A stretch of DNA of 42,599 bases. Origin: Algoriphagus chordae. GTDB lineage: Bacteria; Bacteroidota; Bacteroidia; Cytophagales; Cyclobacteriaceae. The DNA is taken from the NCBI RefSeq assembly GCF_003254055.1, contig NZ_QKZT01000029.1:1-42599 (forward strand), written 5' to 3'. Shown here piece after piece: positions 33,818-42,269 of the stretch; positions within the stretch are counted from its first letter, which is position 1, and each line of letters begins with the position of its first letter. A program made the translations under genes and the position numbers. Under the pieces are notes generated by a model. It did no database searches. It worked only from the letters and a program-made list of their open reading frames with translations, and was not told the origin of the DNA.

Positions 33818-35401
33818 ATGATGATCAAACTAGCCTTTAATACCCTCCTGCTCCTACTTTTTATTCCATTTTGCAGTTTTGCGCAGGAGATCAGCCTTAA
33901 GTCAGATAATAAGTATTTAGAAGAAAACTTCACCTGGGCGGTACAAAAAGCCAACACTTGGAAGATGACTGGTAAATCTGGTGAAATCAATCGTCATGAA
34001 GGCGGAGAGGGACTGGGCTATAAAGCTGAGGTGAAATTCATTCCTTCTTATTGGGCTGGCTATGCACACCGATCTGCTTATTATATCAGAGATTTTGTGC
34101 ATCAGATCGATGGGGCTCACTTGGTTGGGATGGATGAGGAAAACTTCGCCATGATGGAAAAGTTCGCAGAATACACTACCGAAGATAAAAAATGGTACTC
34201 CTGGTGGGCTTTGAATTTTGATGGCTCTGTATTTACCCTCGATGCACCCAACCCTCCAGGGATAGGAACCTACCAAGGATATCCTTCTGACTTTGTAAAT
34301 AAACCTGGCGAATCATTTGTACGAGAGATTCCCGCCATGTTTGAACTGGTAGAAAAAGCCTGGAAAAGCTATTTGTGGACTGGAGACCGACGATATATAG
34401 AAGATGAGAAGCTGTGGAGAATGTATGAAAAGGTAGTGACGGACTTTGTAAGCCTTCACGATAGCGATGGAAATGGCATTCCCGAAGGGCAAGGAGATAT
34501 TTTCCAAGGTTCTTCTACATACAATGAAGCCGATATCCATCCTCTGGAAGCTGGAGATGCCATTGGTTCTCAATACCAAGCATACCTAGCCTATGCCGCA
34601 TTTTTGTCTGAGCGGAATTTGAAACAACAAGCTAAAGAGCAAGAGAAAAATGCAGCTGCGCTAAAAGACTATTTCAATACTAACTGGTCAGTCGTAGAGG
34701 TAACAAACTTATACGCCAGTGCAACTACCTCCTCTCACGAGAAGTATCCTTTCTTTAATAAAGAAACGAGCTGGTTTATGCCCATGAAATTACTCACCGA
34801 ACCAGGCCCGAGAAATGAGGCTTACTTGGACTTTATTTCTGAGGAACTCGGCGATGGTGTAGGCACAGCCAATGCAAAGAAAGGTTCGCCTGCTAACATA
34901 GAGGCCTACACCTATCTTCCAGACACCTATTTCCCATACGGTAGAGTAGATGAAGCTTGGAAATGGATGAAATACATCATTGATGAGAAGGAGAAACCAC
35001 ATTATGTGACCAAGCAGGGAAATAACGGAAACTATCCTGAGGTGTCATTTACACTGGTGAGCCAGGTGGTAGAAGGTTTGATGGGTATTGAACCGAATGC
35101 CGCTGAGCTTACCATCAGTACTATTCCTCGCCTACCCGCGGAGATTCAATATCTTGCTTTAAGCAACCTAAAAATCGGAGAGCATACGATTGAAGTTTAC
35201 CAGTCCAAAAACAAAACAGAAATCACCAACAGCGCTAGTTCATCACCCTTGACATGCAATATTAGGTTCTATGGAGAGCACAAACACATGTTTGCAAACG
35301 GCAAGAAAACTAAGGCTAAGACCGCCATGCTCAATGGAAAAATCTACAGCTTCATTTCTGTTCAGTTAAATCCTGGCGAAAAGGTAGTGGCTACCTTATA
35401 A
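33818..35401 (+). CDS. secreted six-hairpin glycosidase-like protein
   Basis: A 527-residue protein. The ATG at 33818 or 33821 precedes a signal peptide (IKLAFNTLLLLLFIPFCSFAQ); the frame to 33800 would begin with TTG. The body is rich in aromatic and acidic residues in alpha-hairpin order (SYWAGYAHRSAYYIRDFVHQ, WYSWWALNFDGS, GNGIPEGQGDIFQGSS, ADIHPLEAGDAIGSQYQAYL), which is typical of (alpha/alpha)6-barrel glycoside hydrolases such as families 37, 63, 78 and 95. A small C-terminal beta domain follows (IEVYQSKNKTEITNS). The acid pair may be among the Asp/Glu of PEGQGD and HPLEAGD. The substrate is unknown; no other sugar-locus gene lies nearby. Confidence 0.72.
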   Translation: MMIKLAFNTLLLLLFIPFCSFAQEISLKSDNKYLEENFTWAVQKANTWKMTGKSGEINRHEGGEGLGYKAEVKFIPSYWAGYAHRSAYYIRDFVHQIDGAHLVGMDEENFAMMEKFAEYTTEDKKWYSWWALNFDGSVFTLDAPNPPGIGTYQGYPSDFVNKPGESFVREIPAMFELVEKAWKSYLWTGDRRYIEDEKLWRMYEKVVTDFVSLHDSDGNGIPEGQGDIFQGSSTYNEADIHPLEAGDAIGSQYQAYLAYAAFLSERNLKQQAKEQEKNAAALKDYFNTNWSVVEVTNLYASATTSSHEKYPFFNKETSWFMPMKLLTEPGPRNEAYLDFISEELGDGVGTANAKKGSPANIEAYTYLPDTYFPYGRVDEAWKWMKYIIDEKEKPHYVTKQGNNGNYPEVSFTLVSQVVEGLMGIEPNAAELTISTIPRLPAEIQYLALSNLKIGEHTIEVYQSKNKTEITNSASSSPLTCNIRFYGEHKHMFANGKKTKAKTAMLNGKIYSFISVQLNPGEKVVATL

Positions 35402-35569
35402 AAGAGTTTATATGCATTCTTCGGTCAATTGGTCAATCAATTCCGAGCGCTCATTTCTCCGGATTGCACTCTATCTGATTCAGGGCGGGTGAGTCTTTAG
35501 TAGATAGCATAGTTTAAATAATTGTTGTATGTGGAACAGAGATAGGAATTATGATTGAAATAATAAGTA

Positions 35570-35739
35570 GTCTGTGTGGACACAGACCACGGAGATGCAG
35601 GACTACAAATATTTAAGAATAAAGAAAAAATAAAACCCCGAATCTTGGTAGAATCGGGGTTTTACTAATACCAGAGCCGGTCAGTGAGGACTCTGACCGA
35701 AAACATGGTTGAGACAGGTGGTTTGTGGATACACAAACC
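35570..35739. repeat. array of hairpins between convergent genes
   Basis: Four structures in 170 bp: GTCTGTGT / ACACAGAC (35570-35587, loop GG); AAAACCCCGA / TCGGGGTTTT (35632-35663), a bidirectional terminator shared by the glycosidase gene and pgi; GGTCAG / CTGACC (about 35678-35698); and GGTTTGTG / CACAAACC (35720-35739, loop GATA). The first, third and fourth share the layout 'two-purine start, GT-rich stem, central GGA or GAT' and look like relatives. 35402-35569 has nothing else. Confidence 0.75.
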
Positions 35740-35756
35740 AGAGCTATCATTATTTC

Positions 35757-37403
35757 TTACTTCCTCATTTTCTTATAAGCGTTGATCAGACCATTGGTAG
35801 ATCCATCGTGCGCAGTGATTTCCTCGTCGCCATGCAGCTCTGGAAGAATGCCGGATGCCAGGACTTTGCCTAGTTCTACTCCCCACTGATCAAAACTGAA
35901 AATATCCCAAACTACGCCCTGCACGAAGATTTTGTGCTCGTACATAGCGATCAAAGCACCTAGCGTGTAAGGAGTGATTTCCTTTACCAAAATAGAATTG
36001 GTAGGTCGATTACCTTCGAAAACTCGATGCGGAGCAATCTCTTCTATTTGCTCTTCGGATTTTCCAGCAGCTTTCATTTCCACTTTCACATCTTCCAGAG
36101 ATTTTCCTTTCATCAAAGCTTCAGTCTGTGCAAAGAAGTTGGAAAGCAACTTCTGATGATGATCTCCGATAGGATTATGAGAAATCGCCGGAGCGATGAA
36201 ATCACAAGGAATCAAATGCGTGCCCTGGTGGATCAATTGATAAAAAGCATGTTGACCGTTGGTACCTGGCTCTCCCCAGATAATCGGGCCAGTAGTATAA
36301 TTTACCTTTTCGCCGGAGCGGCTTACGTATTTGCCATTGCTTTCCATATTTCCCTGTTGGAAATAAGCCGCGAAACGATGCATATACTGATCGTAAGGAA
36401 GGATAGCTTCGGAACTCGCACCAAGGAAATTAGTATTCCAGATGCCAATCATCGCCAGGACAAGCGGGATATTTCTATCAAACTGAGAATGGCGGAAATG
36501 CTTATCCATCGCATGAGCACCGGCAAGTAGTTTTTCGAAATTATCGAAACCAATCGTGCAGGCTATCGGCAAACCAATCGCAGACCAAAGTGAATACCTT
36601 CCTCCTACCCAGTCCCAGAACTCAAACATGTTATCGGTATCAATTCCGAATTCGGAAACAGACTTGGCGTTTGTAGAAAGTGCCACGAAATGCTTGGCTA
36701 CAGCTGAATCAATTTTCGCATGCTCTAAGAACCAATCTCTCGCAGAATGCGCATTGGTCATCGTTTCCTGTGTAGTGAAAGTTTTGGAAGCTATAAAGAA
36801 CAAAGTCGTCTCAGGATCTACTTTCTTGAGCGTTTCCGCGATATGAGTGCCGTCTACATTGGATACGAAAAAGCATTCGATGTCTGCATTTTGATAAGGT
36901 TTCAAGGCTTCTGTCACCATAACAGGGCCAAGATCGGAACCGCCTATTCCTATATTAACAAGTGATTTTATAGGTTTTCCAGTGTATCCTAACCATTGCC
37001 TATTTTGGATTTTGTCTGCGAAAGACTTCATCTTTTTCAAGACAGCTGAGATATCTTCCATGATGTTATGACCGTCCAAAACAACAGATTCATTTGCAGG
37101 ATTTCTCAAGGCAGTATGCAATACAGCTCTTCCTTCGGTGACATTGATCGGTTTTCCTGTAAACATATCCTCAATCGCCACATGCAGTTTGCACTCGCGC
37201 GCCAAATCAAAAAGTGCGTCAAGGATTTCCTGATTCAGTCTGTTTTTAGAAAAATCAACCAAGATATCTTCCATCGTGATGCTCAATCGATCAAAGCGCT
37301 CCCGCTCATCGAATTGAGATAGAATAGTCATGTCTTTATGATCTTCAGCAAGTTTCTGTAATCTTGCCCAGGCTGGTGTATTTGTAGGATTAATTGCGTT
37401 CAT
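35757..37403 (-). CDS. pgi: glucose-6-phosphate isomerase
   Basis: A 548-residue enzyme that interconverts glucose-6-phosphate and fructose-6-phosphate, close to the E. coli length of 549. Signatures: LVNIGIGGSDLGPVMVTEAL, FFIASKTFTTQETMTN, VGGRYSLWSAIGLP, and the late block GQHAFYQLIHQGTHLIPCDF, followed by PYTLGALIAMYEHKIFVQG and FDQWGVELGK. The ATG at 37403 is preferred over the GTG at 37430, as the promoter-like box at 37430-37437 overlaps the earlier start and the family N-terminus begins here. It is a single gene whose 3' end meets the terminator at 35632-35663. No lesion is visible. Confidence 0.96.
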   Translation of the reverse strand: MNAINPTNTPAWARLQKLAEDHKDMTILSQFDERERFDRLSITMEDILVDFSKNRLNQEILDALFDLARECKLHVAIEDMFTGKPINVTEGRAVLHTALRNPANESVVLDGHNIMEDISAVLKKMKSFADKIQNRQWLGYTGKPIKSLVNIGIGGSDLGPVMVTEALKPYQNADIECFFVSNVDGTHIAETLKKVDPETTLFFIASKTFTTQETMTNAHSARDWFLEHAKIDSAVAKHFVALSTNAKSVSEFGIDTDNMFEFWDWVGGRYSLWSAIGLPIACTIGFDNFEKLLAGAHAMDKHFRHSQFDRNIPLVLAMIGIWNTNFLGASSEAILPYDQYMHRFAAYFQQGNMESNGKYVSRSGEKVNYTTGPIIWGEPGTNGQHAFYQLIHQGTHLIPCDFIAPAISHNPIGDHHQKLLSNFFAQTEALMKGKSLEDVKVEMKAAGKSEEQIEEIAPHRVFEGNRPTNSILVKEITPYTLGALIAMYEHKIFVQGVVWDIFSFDQWGVELGKVLASGILPELHGDEEITAHDGSTNGLINAYKKMRK

Positions 37404-37429
37404 CGGTTTATTTTGATAGGAATGAGTCA

Positions 37430-37437
37430 CAAAAATA
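37430..37437 (-). promoter_or_regulatory. possible -7 promoter box for pgi
   Basis: On the minus strand TATTTTTG fits the Bacteroidota -7 consensus (TAnnTTTG). It lies about 27 bp upstream of the ATG at 37403. A good -33 TTG is not seen at the right distance, so the call is tentative. Confidence 0.3.
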
Positions 37438-37563
37438 AGGTTTATCTTGAGGGATGAAAGGCTTTTATGCGAAAGTAGCCATAAGGATTAAAGACAACTT
37501 TTACTCAGGAATTTGTGGCAATAGTGAAGTTTTTGTATAATTAAACTTCATAATTAGTCCGAG

Positions 37564-38334
37564 ATGAGATTACAATCAAGAACTGCTAGCATCCTATTTT
37601 TCCTCACACTCACTTTAGCTGCTGTCTCTCAGGCAAGTATTGCTCAAGAAAAAGAAATAGTTCTGCTCAATGAGTATTTCTACCCTATCGAGAAGTCAGA
37701 TTCAAGTGACTATGTCTATAAATCAATAATCACTCAAATCAATGATTCTAGCTCAGTGGAGTACATTTTTACCCGCAAGAATCAGCTGATCAAAAATGTT
37801 CGCCAAGCATACAATGCAGAAGGAAAGTTTTTTGAAAAGCTGACAGAGACCTATGACCAACATGGAAAATTGACTTCTAAAAAGACTACTAACCTTGACA
37901 ATACCATGTACCATGCAGCCTATTACCAAGATGAACAATATTTAGGAGAAGTGATTTATAAGGGCCCTGAGCAATTTGAAACGCGTAAAGCGGGTACTGC
38001 AGATGTGTTGATGCTAAATGCAAATGAATTCGAGCCGACTCCCTCTACCGACAAATTACTCTGGCAAAAGCACCTCATGAAAAAACTTCGGTATCCTCCT
38101 CATGCAAGGACCAATCGTGAAACTGGTACAGTGATGCTGGCAGTGCATGTAAATTCGAATGGAATAAAAACAAAGATAACGATTGCTAATCCAGCAAGTG
38201 TAGACGAATCTTTAGCCGAGGAAGCACTGCGAGTAGCGAGAAGCTATGAGGGGAGGTTCATGACTGCTGTAGATTTGGATGGAAATCCCATTGACGGAAT
38301 ATTGCTCGTTCCCATTAGATTCAAATTAAGCTAG
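37564..38334 (+). CDS. periplasmic protein with C-terminal TonB domain
   Basis: A 256-residue exported protein with a signal peptide (TASILFFLTLTLAAVSQASIAQ). Residues 30-150 resemble the YD/MORN-like region often found in such Bacteroidota proteins (VYKSIITQINDSSSVEYIF, NAEGKFFEKLTETYDQHGKL). The last ~85 residues form a TonB C-terminal domain (LRYPPHARTNRETGTVMLAVHVNSNG, then EEALRVARSYEGRF and VPIRFKL). It lacks the N-terminal membrane anchor and Pro-rich linker of true TonB, so it is more likely a TonB-fold protein than an energy transducer. It stands alone. Function is not known. Confidence 0.78.
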   Translation: MRLQSRTASILFFLTLTLAAVSQASIAQEKEIVLLNEYFYPIEKSDSSDYVYKSIITQINDSSSVEYIFTRKNQLIKNVRQAYNAEGKFFEKLTETYDQHGKLTSKKTTNLDNTMYHAAYYQDEQYLGEVIYKGPEQFETRKAGTADVLMLNANEFEPTPSTDKLLWQKHLMKKLRYPPHARTNRETGTVMLAVHVNSNGIKTKITIANPASVDESLAEEALRVARSYEGRFMTAVDLDGNPIDGILLVPIRFKLS

Positions 38335-38391
38335 TCAGAAAATGATTAAAAGTAGTCTCTCCACTTCGTTTTTTACTGGATTGAAAACACC

Positions 38392-38417
38392 AAAACCCGC
38401 CATTTCCGACAGGTTTT
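38392..38417. terminator. terminator-like hairpin between converging genes (relative of 41049)
   Basis: AAAACC and GGTTTT flank a 14-base middle (CGCCATTTCCGACA). Nearly the same sequence, with a better stem, recurs at 41049-41074, so this may be a mobile or copied terminator. Confidence 0.55.
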
Positions 38418-38448
38418 GAGCTTTTATATCCTACAAAGAAGATATATC

Positions 38449-38916
38449 TCACCAAATCAATCCTTCCCTCTCCCTGATTTCTCTTCTATCAACCGCAAAA
38501 TGGATAATCGAAGCCGGGATAATGCTATATAGCAGGGCAAATCCAACATAGTAAACATTTTGCCAATACGGAACTGCCCAAATATTAGCAAACGTACCCA
38601 GAAGGCAAATAAGTAAAAGGTGATTTCCTGTCAGAACAAGTATCTTCACCCATACCTTTCTATAGAGCAATTGAGAGTCGATTGGGTTTCTTATAAGAAT
38701 CATATTGTAAGGTATCAACACTAATATCAAATAAGCCATTGGCAAAAACAGGAAATTTTCAGCAATGTGTATTTTCATGTATACCCAATAAGACATAGCC
38801 AAATGATAAGGCATCTCATTCCCAAGTATTACTACATCAAAAAACATTCGGAAGTTTTTTAATATTGGGAAGAGGACAAACGCCATGAGAAGGTTGACTA
38901 TTATTTTTCGTTTCAT
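38449..38916 (-). CDS. hypothetical four-helix membrane protein, intact paralogue
   Basis: A 155-residue membrane protein not recognised as a named family. Four hydrophobic segments are visible: IIVNLLMAFVLFPILKNF, FLFLPMAYLILVLIPYNMIL, ILVLTGNHLLLICLLGTFA and YYVGFALLYSIIPASIIHFAV. Conserved polar features shared with its neighbour are GNEMPYHLAM and HFAVDRRE. Its paralogue at 39355-39824 is frameshifted. A MITE-like repeat sits upstream of each copy, so gene plus repeat were duplicated together. Role unknown; there is no partner gene. Confidence 0.72.
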   Translation of the reverse strand: MKRKIIVNLLMAFVLFPILKNFRMFFDVVILGNEMPYHLAMSYWVYMKIHIAENFLFLPMAYLILVLIPYNMILIRNPIDSQLLYRKVWVKILVLTGNHLLLICLLGTFANIWAVPYWQNVYYVGFALLYSIIPASIIHFAVDRREIREREGLIW

Positions 38917-39025
38917 ATTAGTGATATCTTAACAATCTTTACTTAATGTACTCAATGGCTTAACTCCATCAATCACATCTGACCAATCAGGCCGTAGAAT
39001 TTCAGGATTAAGTTTTGTCGCAGAT

Positions 39026-39300
39026 CCCCCGCTCGGCGTAGAAAAACAACGTGGTACCTGGGTGAAGTTTGGCTGCCCTGCAAGCTGGCACAAGGCTAAA
39101 ACAACTCGCAGCAGTGGGTTGTTTTTTAACGCCTTGTCCTACCCCAATATCCTTACCAATTTCAATTGGCTAGAACAATCAAACTCAGCCCAGACCATCT
39201 GCTCGCTTGGGTGAGATTTTTGGTGATAATATGAAAAATATGGGATTCGTCCGAATTGCAAATTCTAGAAATAGGAAGGTCTAGATTCAATCTACACCGA
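39026..39300. repeat. RAYT-less, MITE-like derivative (copy H)
   Basis: A non-coding element carrying both ends of the RAYT element without the gene. On the left are GCTCGGCGTAG, the long-form domain with CAAGGC (39091-39096) / GCCTTG (39131-39136) and AAAACAACTC (39098-39107) / GGGTTGTTTT (39116-39125), and a CCAATT / AATTGG hairpin. On the right are GAATT-GCA-AATTC and GGTCTAGATT / AATCTACACC with a C-C mismatch. About 275 bp long. Nothing else occurs in 38917-39354. Confidence 0.78.
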
Positions 39301-39354
39301 GTTCTAACGATATACCTACTACACCCAGCGGAGGAACTATTGAATAATTTGATT

Positions 39355-39824
39355 CTACCACGAACCCAACTCCTTCATTTCATTAACCTCTCTTTTATCA
39401 ACAGCAAAGTGGATAATCGGAGCCATTATGCTACTGTATAATAATGCTTTCCCTATATAAATCGAATTCTGCCATAAAGGAGACACCCAAATATTGGCAA
39501 AGGAACCCGCTATACATACGATTAGCAAATGTACTCCTGTCATTACAAGTATTTTCCCCCATAGACTTCGGTATAGAAGTTTTGGAGACATTGGATAATA
39601 GAAAGTATTAAGTTATATGGCACTAAAATGGTAAACATATATAGTATAGGATAAATAAGAAGATTTTCTATCATATATAATTCCATATAGCTCCAGTAGT
39701 CCATTGCTAAATGATAAGGCATCTCATTTCCTAATATGACTACTTCAAGAAACATAGGGGCGTTTTTTAAAATTGGCAATAACACAAATGCCAAGAGTAT
39801 ATTCACTAGTATTCTTCGTTTCAT
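39355..39824 (-). pseudogene. hypothetical membrane protein, frameshifted paralogue
   Basis: Second copy of the gene at 38449. The first part (start at 39824) matches MKRKIIVNLLMAFVLFPILK-like sequence through LVPYNLIL. The second part, in another frame, matches from YPMSPKLLYRSLWGKILV to FAVDKREVNEM. One base is missing near 39594-39600: adding one restores a full-length product of the same size as the neighbour, without gaps in alignment. As it stands, translation ends soon after the break (CLQNFYTEVYGGKYL). The loss is recent, as both halves remain well conserved. Confidence 0.78.
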
Positions 39825-39860
39825 ATCTTTATAATTGTTTTTCAGTGGCCATATAGCCTA

Positions 39861-40158
39861 TCCTGAACTTGTTTCGGGAGAATCCCCGCCTGAGCATAGA
39901 CAAAACATCGTGGTACCTGGGTGAAGTTTGGCTGCCCCGCAAGCTGGCACAAGGCTAAAACAACTCGCCGCAGTGGCTTGTTTTTTAACGCCTTGTCCTA
40001 CCCCAATATTCTTACCAATTTCCAATTGGCTAGAACTATCGAACTCAGCCCAGACCACCTGCTCGCTTGAGTGAGATTTCTGGCAAGGAATAAAAAATAT
40101 GGGATTCGTCCGAATTGCAAATTCTAGAAATAGGAAGGTGTAGATAGTACCTACACCT
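39861..40158. repeat. RAYT-less, MITE-like derivative (copy I)
   Basis: Sister of copy H (element 39882-40158). It has CAAGGC (39950-39955) / GCCTTG (39990-39995), AAAACAA (39957-39963) / TTGTTTT (39978-39984), a CCAATT-TCC-AATTGG hairpin, GAATT-GCA-AATTC, and a right end AGGTGTAG (40136-40143) / CTACACCT (40151-40158). Just left, 39861-39879 is an imperfect palindrome, TCCTGAACTTGTTTCGGGA, of a type I recall as dispersed in this phylum. 40159-40264 shows nothing more. Confidence 0.78.
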
Positions 40159-40264
40159 AGTACTACCCATCATGAAAACACATAAGCCAAAACTTTTTAA
40201 TTTCTTGAATTGCACCATGCCATTCTATTAAAATATGTCTTTATCGCTTAGTTTTTACAGCCGC

Positions 40265-41002
40265 TCATCTAGTATCCTTTACCATAACAATCTCGCTATC
40301 AGAATTATCCTTATGCAAAAGTTTCAATTCCCCGGTCTTGGTAATGATATATTTAGCAAGGAAAGGTTTCTCGAAATACTCAATATCCGAGTCGGAAAGC
40401 ACAACTTTGAGCTCTGTGATATATCCCCAGAAATCTTCTAGATCAATATATAAGTTTCTATATCCTATAAAGGAAACAATTACTTTGTCTGCCTCCCTAC
40501 CAGTAGTATAAATTCTAGCTTCCCCATTTTCGTCGGTAACTTCTCCGCTCAGCGTTGCTTTTCCTTTCATTATTGACACATTAGTATGTGGGATAGTCTC
40601 ACTTGAATAATCCATTACTTTTATCTTAAAAGAAACCCTACTTTCTCCAAAGCTAGATTCAAGTCCGAAATCACGTCTAATTGTATCCGTTTTGGAAATG
40701 ACTTCAAAATAAGATGGACGTGGGTGCTCAATACCCTCATGAAATAAAAGCAAAGTGTCCTGCTTCACAAAATAGTACCCCTTACTAATAGTCTTTTCAT
40801 TATGTCCTCCATATTGTGCATAGTTAAAATGATGATCTTCATTTAACTGCAAAGTAATGCTAGCGCCTGTTGTAACAGGAAAAGAGTAGCTATAGGATCC
40901 CTGAATATTCCCCATTCCTTGAGAAACGCACAAATTCATAACCGAACAATTGATACAAATAAGTACCAGAACTATTCTAAAAACCTGCCCCATATTATTC
41001 AT
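40265..41002 (-). CDS. exported protein with carboxypeptidase-regulatory-like domain
   Basis: A 245-residue protein with a signal peptide near the start (FRIVLVLICINCSVMNLCVSQ). Residues 30-110 form an uncharacterised beta-rich part (SITLQLNEDHHFNYAQYGG, GYYFVKQDTLLLF). Residues 120-205 fit a carboxypeptidase-regulatory-like / CarboxypepD_reg domain (ETIPHTNVSIMKGK, GEVTDENGEARIYT, VIVSFIGYRNLYIDL). Such domains occur on surface proteins of Bacteroidota. The function is not known. Its upstream side (41003-41048) meets the hairpin at 41049. Confidence 0.7.
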   Translation of the reverse strand: MNNMGQVFRIVLVLICINCSVMNLCVSQGMGNIQGSYSYSFPVTTGASITLQLNEDHHFNYAQYGGHNEKTISKGYYFVKQDTLLLFHEGIEHPRPSYFEVISKTDTIRRDFGLESSFGESRVSFKIKVMDYSSETIPHTNVSIMKGKATLSGEVTDENGEARIYTTGREADKVIVSFIGYRNLYIDLEDFWGYITELKVVLSDSDIEYFEKPFLAKYIITKTGELKLLHKDNSDSEIVMVKDTR

Positions 41003-41048
41003 TCAATCGCTGTAACTAAACATATCATAGATTTTTCTTAAAACCAAC

Positions 41049-41074
41049 AAAACCCGCCATTTCTGACGGGTTTT
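41049..41074. terminator. hairpin terminator, relative of 38392
   Basis: AAAACCCG (41049-41056) pairs with CGGGTTTT (41067-41074). The core CGCCATTTCTGACGGG differs from the one at 38392 at two positions. From 41075 to 41278 I see no gene. Confidence 0.65.
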
Positions 41075-41278
41075 GCTTAGTTAACCGAAAAATTCGACAG
41101 GTAATGAGATGAAATTTGTTCTGGTCCAAATTTAGTAATATTTGACGTTGGGCGCACATACAAAAAAGGTATGCTTTCACACAGGAGACCTTTTCTATTT
41201 ATTTCTGATGATTGCTTATGCCACAACTTTCTCAGTCAGCAATACGATCACATTGTTTTTACTTCCGTAAGGCTTGAA

Positions 41279-41569
41279 TTATTCATTAGCAACATGAATT
41301 ACTTTTCCAGCTTCATCAAATGTTATCACCACTCCTTCAGAACTACCGAAGGGTGCATGATATATATAACTCGAATCAGCTTCATTCAAATATACATGTG
41401 ATAGCCCTTTAGTTTTTGGTTCTCCGATAAGCTCTATTACCATGTTTTTGGTCATCCCTTTTCTCACAGATTTAGCTTTCTCCATATTATTTAGCCCTAT
41501 TTGATCAGATATCAAAAAGAAACCAAGACCTATAATAACTAAGACTATAATAAATATTCTAATTTTCAT
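41279..41569 (-). CDS. small membrane-anchored SmpA/BamE-like protein; possible immunity protein
   Basis: A 96-residue protein. The ATG at 41569 is chosen over the frame to 41617, because it gives a clean N-terminal membrane anchor (IRIFIIVLVIIGLGFFLI) and overlaps the upstream gene's stop by 11 bp. After the anchor comes a SmpA/OmlA-like motif (VRKGMTKNMVIELIGEPKT) and a short beta sheet (HVYLNEADSSYIYHAP, VVITFDEAGKVIHV). BamE itself is a lipoprotein; here there is no lipobox. The overlap with a truncated toxin-like C-terminal gene suggests coupled translation, and small anchored proteins often serve as immunity proteins in that place. This role is inference. Confidence 0.6.
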   Translation of the reverse strand: MKIRIFIIVLVIIGLGFFLISDQIGLNNMEKAKSVRKGMTKNMVIELIGEPKTKGLSHVYLNEADSSYIYHAPFGSSEGVVITFDEAGKVIHVANE

Positions 41570-42269
41570 ATCTACTTTGGCTAGATGTATCGCAACGATT
41601 TGGATTTGATATCTCATTTCTATACATAGAGCTTAAAAGGAATTGTTTCAAGTAAGTCACGAATAGATAGGGATTTTGGTCAATAGCGTCCCCATATACT
41701 TCAAAAAACTTATAACCCAGTTCATTTGAGTAGTAATCTTGATAGTCATAGGCTGAATCCAATCCTCTAATTCCTTGCATAACTTCAATTGAATTACCCA
41801 CCGCCTTTCCCATTGCCCCTACGATAAGCATGTGTCTCAAATCAATTTTTATTGAATAATTCAATGGATCTGATATATACCTCATTTGGGGTCCACCCCA
41901 CTGAGATTCTGTAAAATCCCAACCCATATTAGGTCTCTGCGCAATAATATCAAAATAATCTAATCCTGAATTTTGATACTCAAAGGAATTGATATCTGAA
42001 AATGATTCTCCATGAGTATTCATTAAATCAGAACAATTCAACTCTTCATCACTAGGAATATAAGGCAATCCTCCTCCTCCAGAGCCAGAACCTCCACCAC
42101 CGCCTGGACCGTTATAGTATCCAGGTCCAGAACCAGGATTGTATTGATCCGAACAGGCCGGATCCTCATAAGCTATGATATCAAAACACTCTATTCCAAA
42201 TTCCGGAATCTCACAATATCCACCTCCACAAGTAATCTCTCCTTCATCATCTCCATAGCTAAACCCGCA
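41559..42269 (-). pseudogene. 5'-truncated secreted protein, polymorphic-toxin-like C-terminus
   Basis: The frame is open from the IS1380-family transposase stop (42270) to 41559 with no ATG in the first ~65 codons, so the 5' part was removed by the IS. It reads a Cys-rich segment (ITCGGGYCEIPEFGIECFD), a Gly/Ser linker (GPGGGGGSGSGGGG), then a ~165-residue C-terminal domain (DFTESQWGGPQMRYISDP, IDLRHMLIVGAMGKAVGNSI, SAYDYQDYYSNELGYKFF). A linker followed by a compact terminal domain is typical for polymorphic toxins. DLRHM...VG and YDYQDYYSN...G recall the toxin-44-type layout, but the match is loose. A small anchored protein overlaps its stop, as expected for an immunity gene. Function unproven. 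Confidence 0.55.

Noticed and set aside
36027..37322. Several plus-strand frames inside pgi
   Set aside because: All antisense to a complete, highly conserved enzyme.
37564..38334. True TonB energy transducer
   Set aside because: No N-terminal membrane anchor or Pro-rich spacer; it has a cleavable signal peptide and only the C-terminal domain.
39026..40158. Riboswitch, group II intron or stand-alone ncRNA in copies H and I
   Set aside because: The structured part is shared with repeats B and D and bounded by RAYT element ends, so a transposable element explains it better; transcription is not shown.
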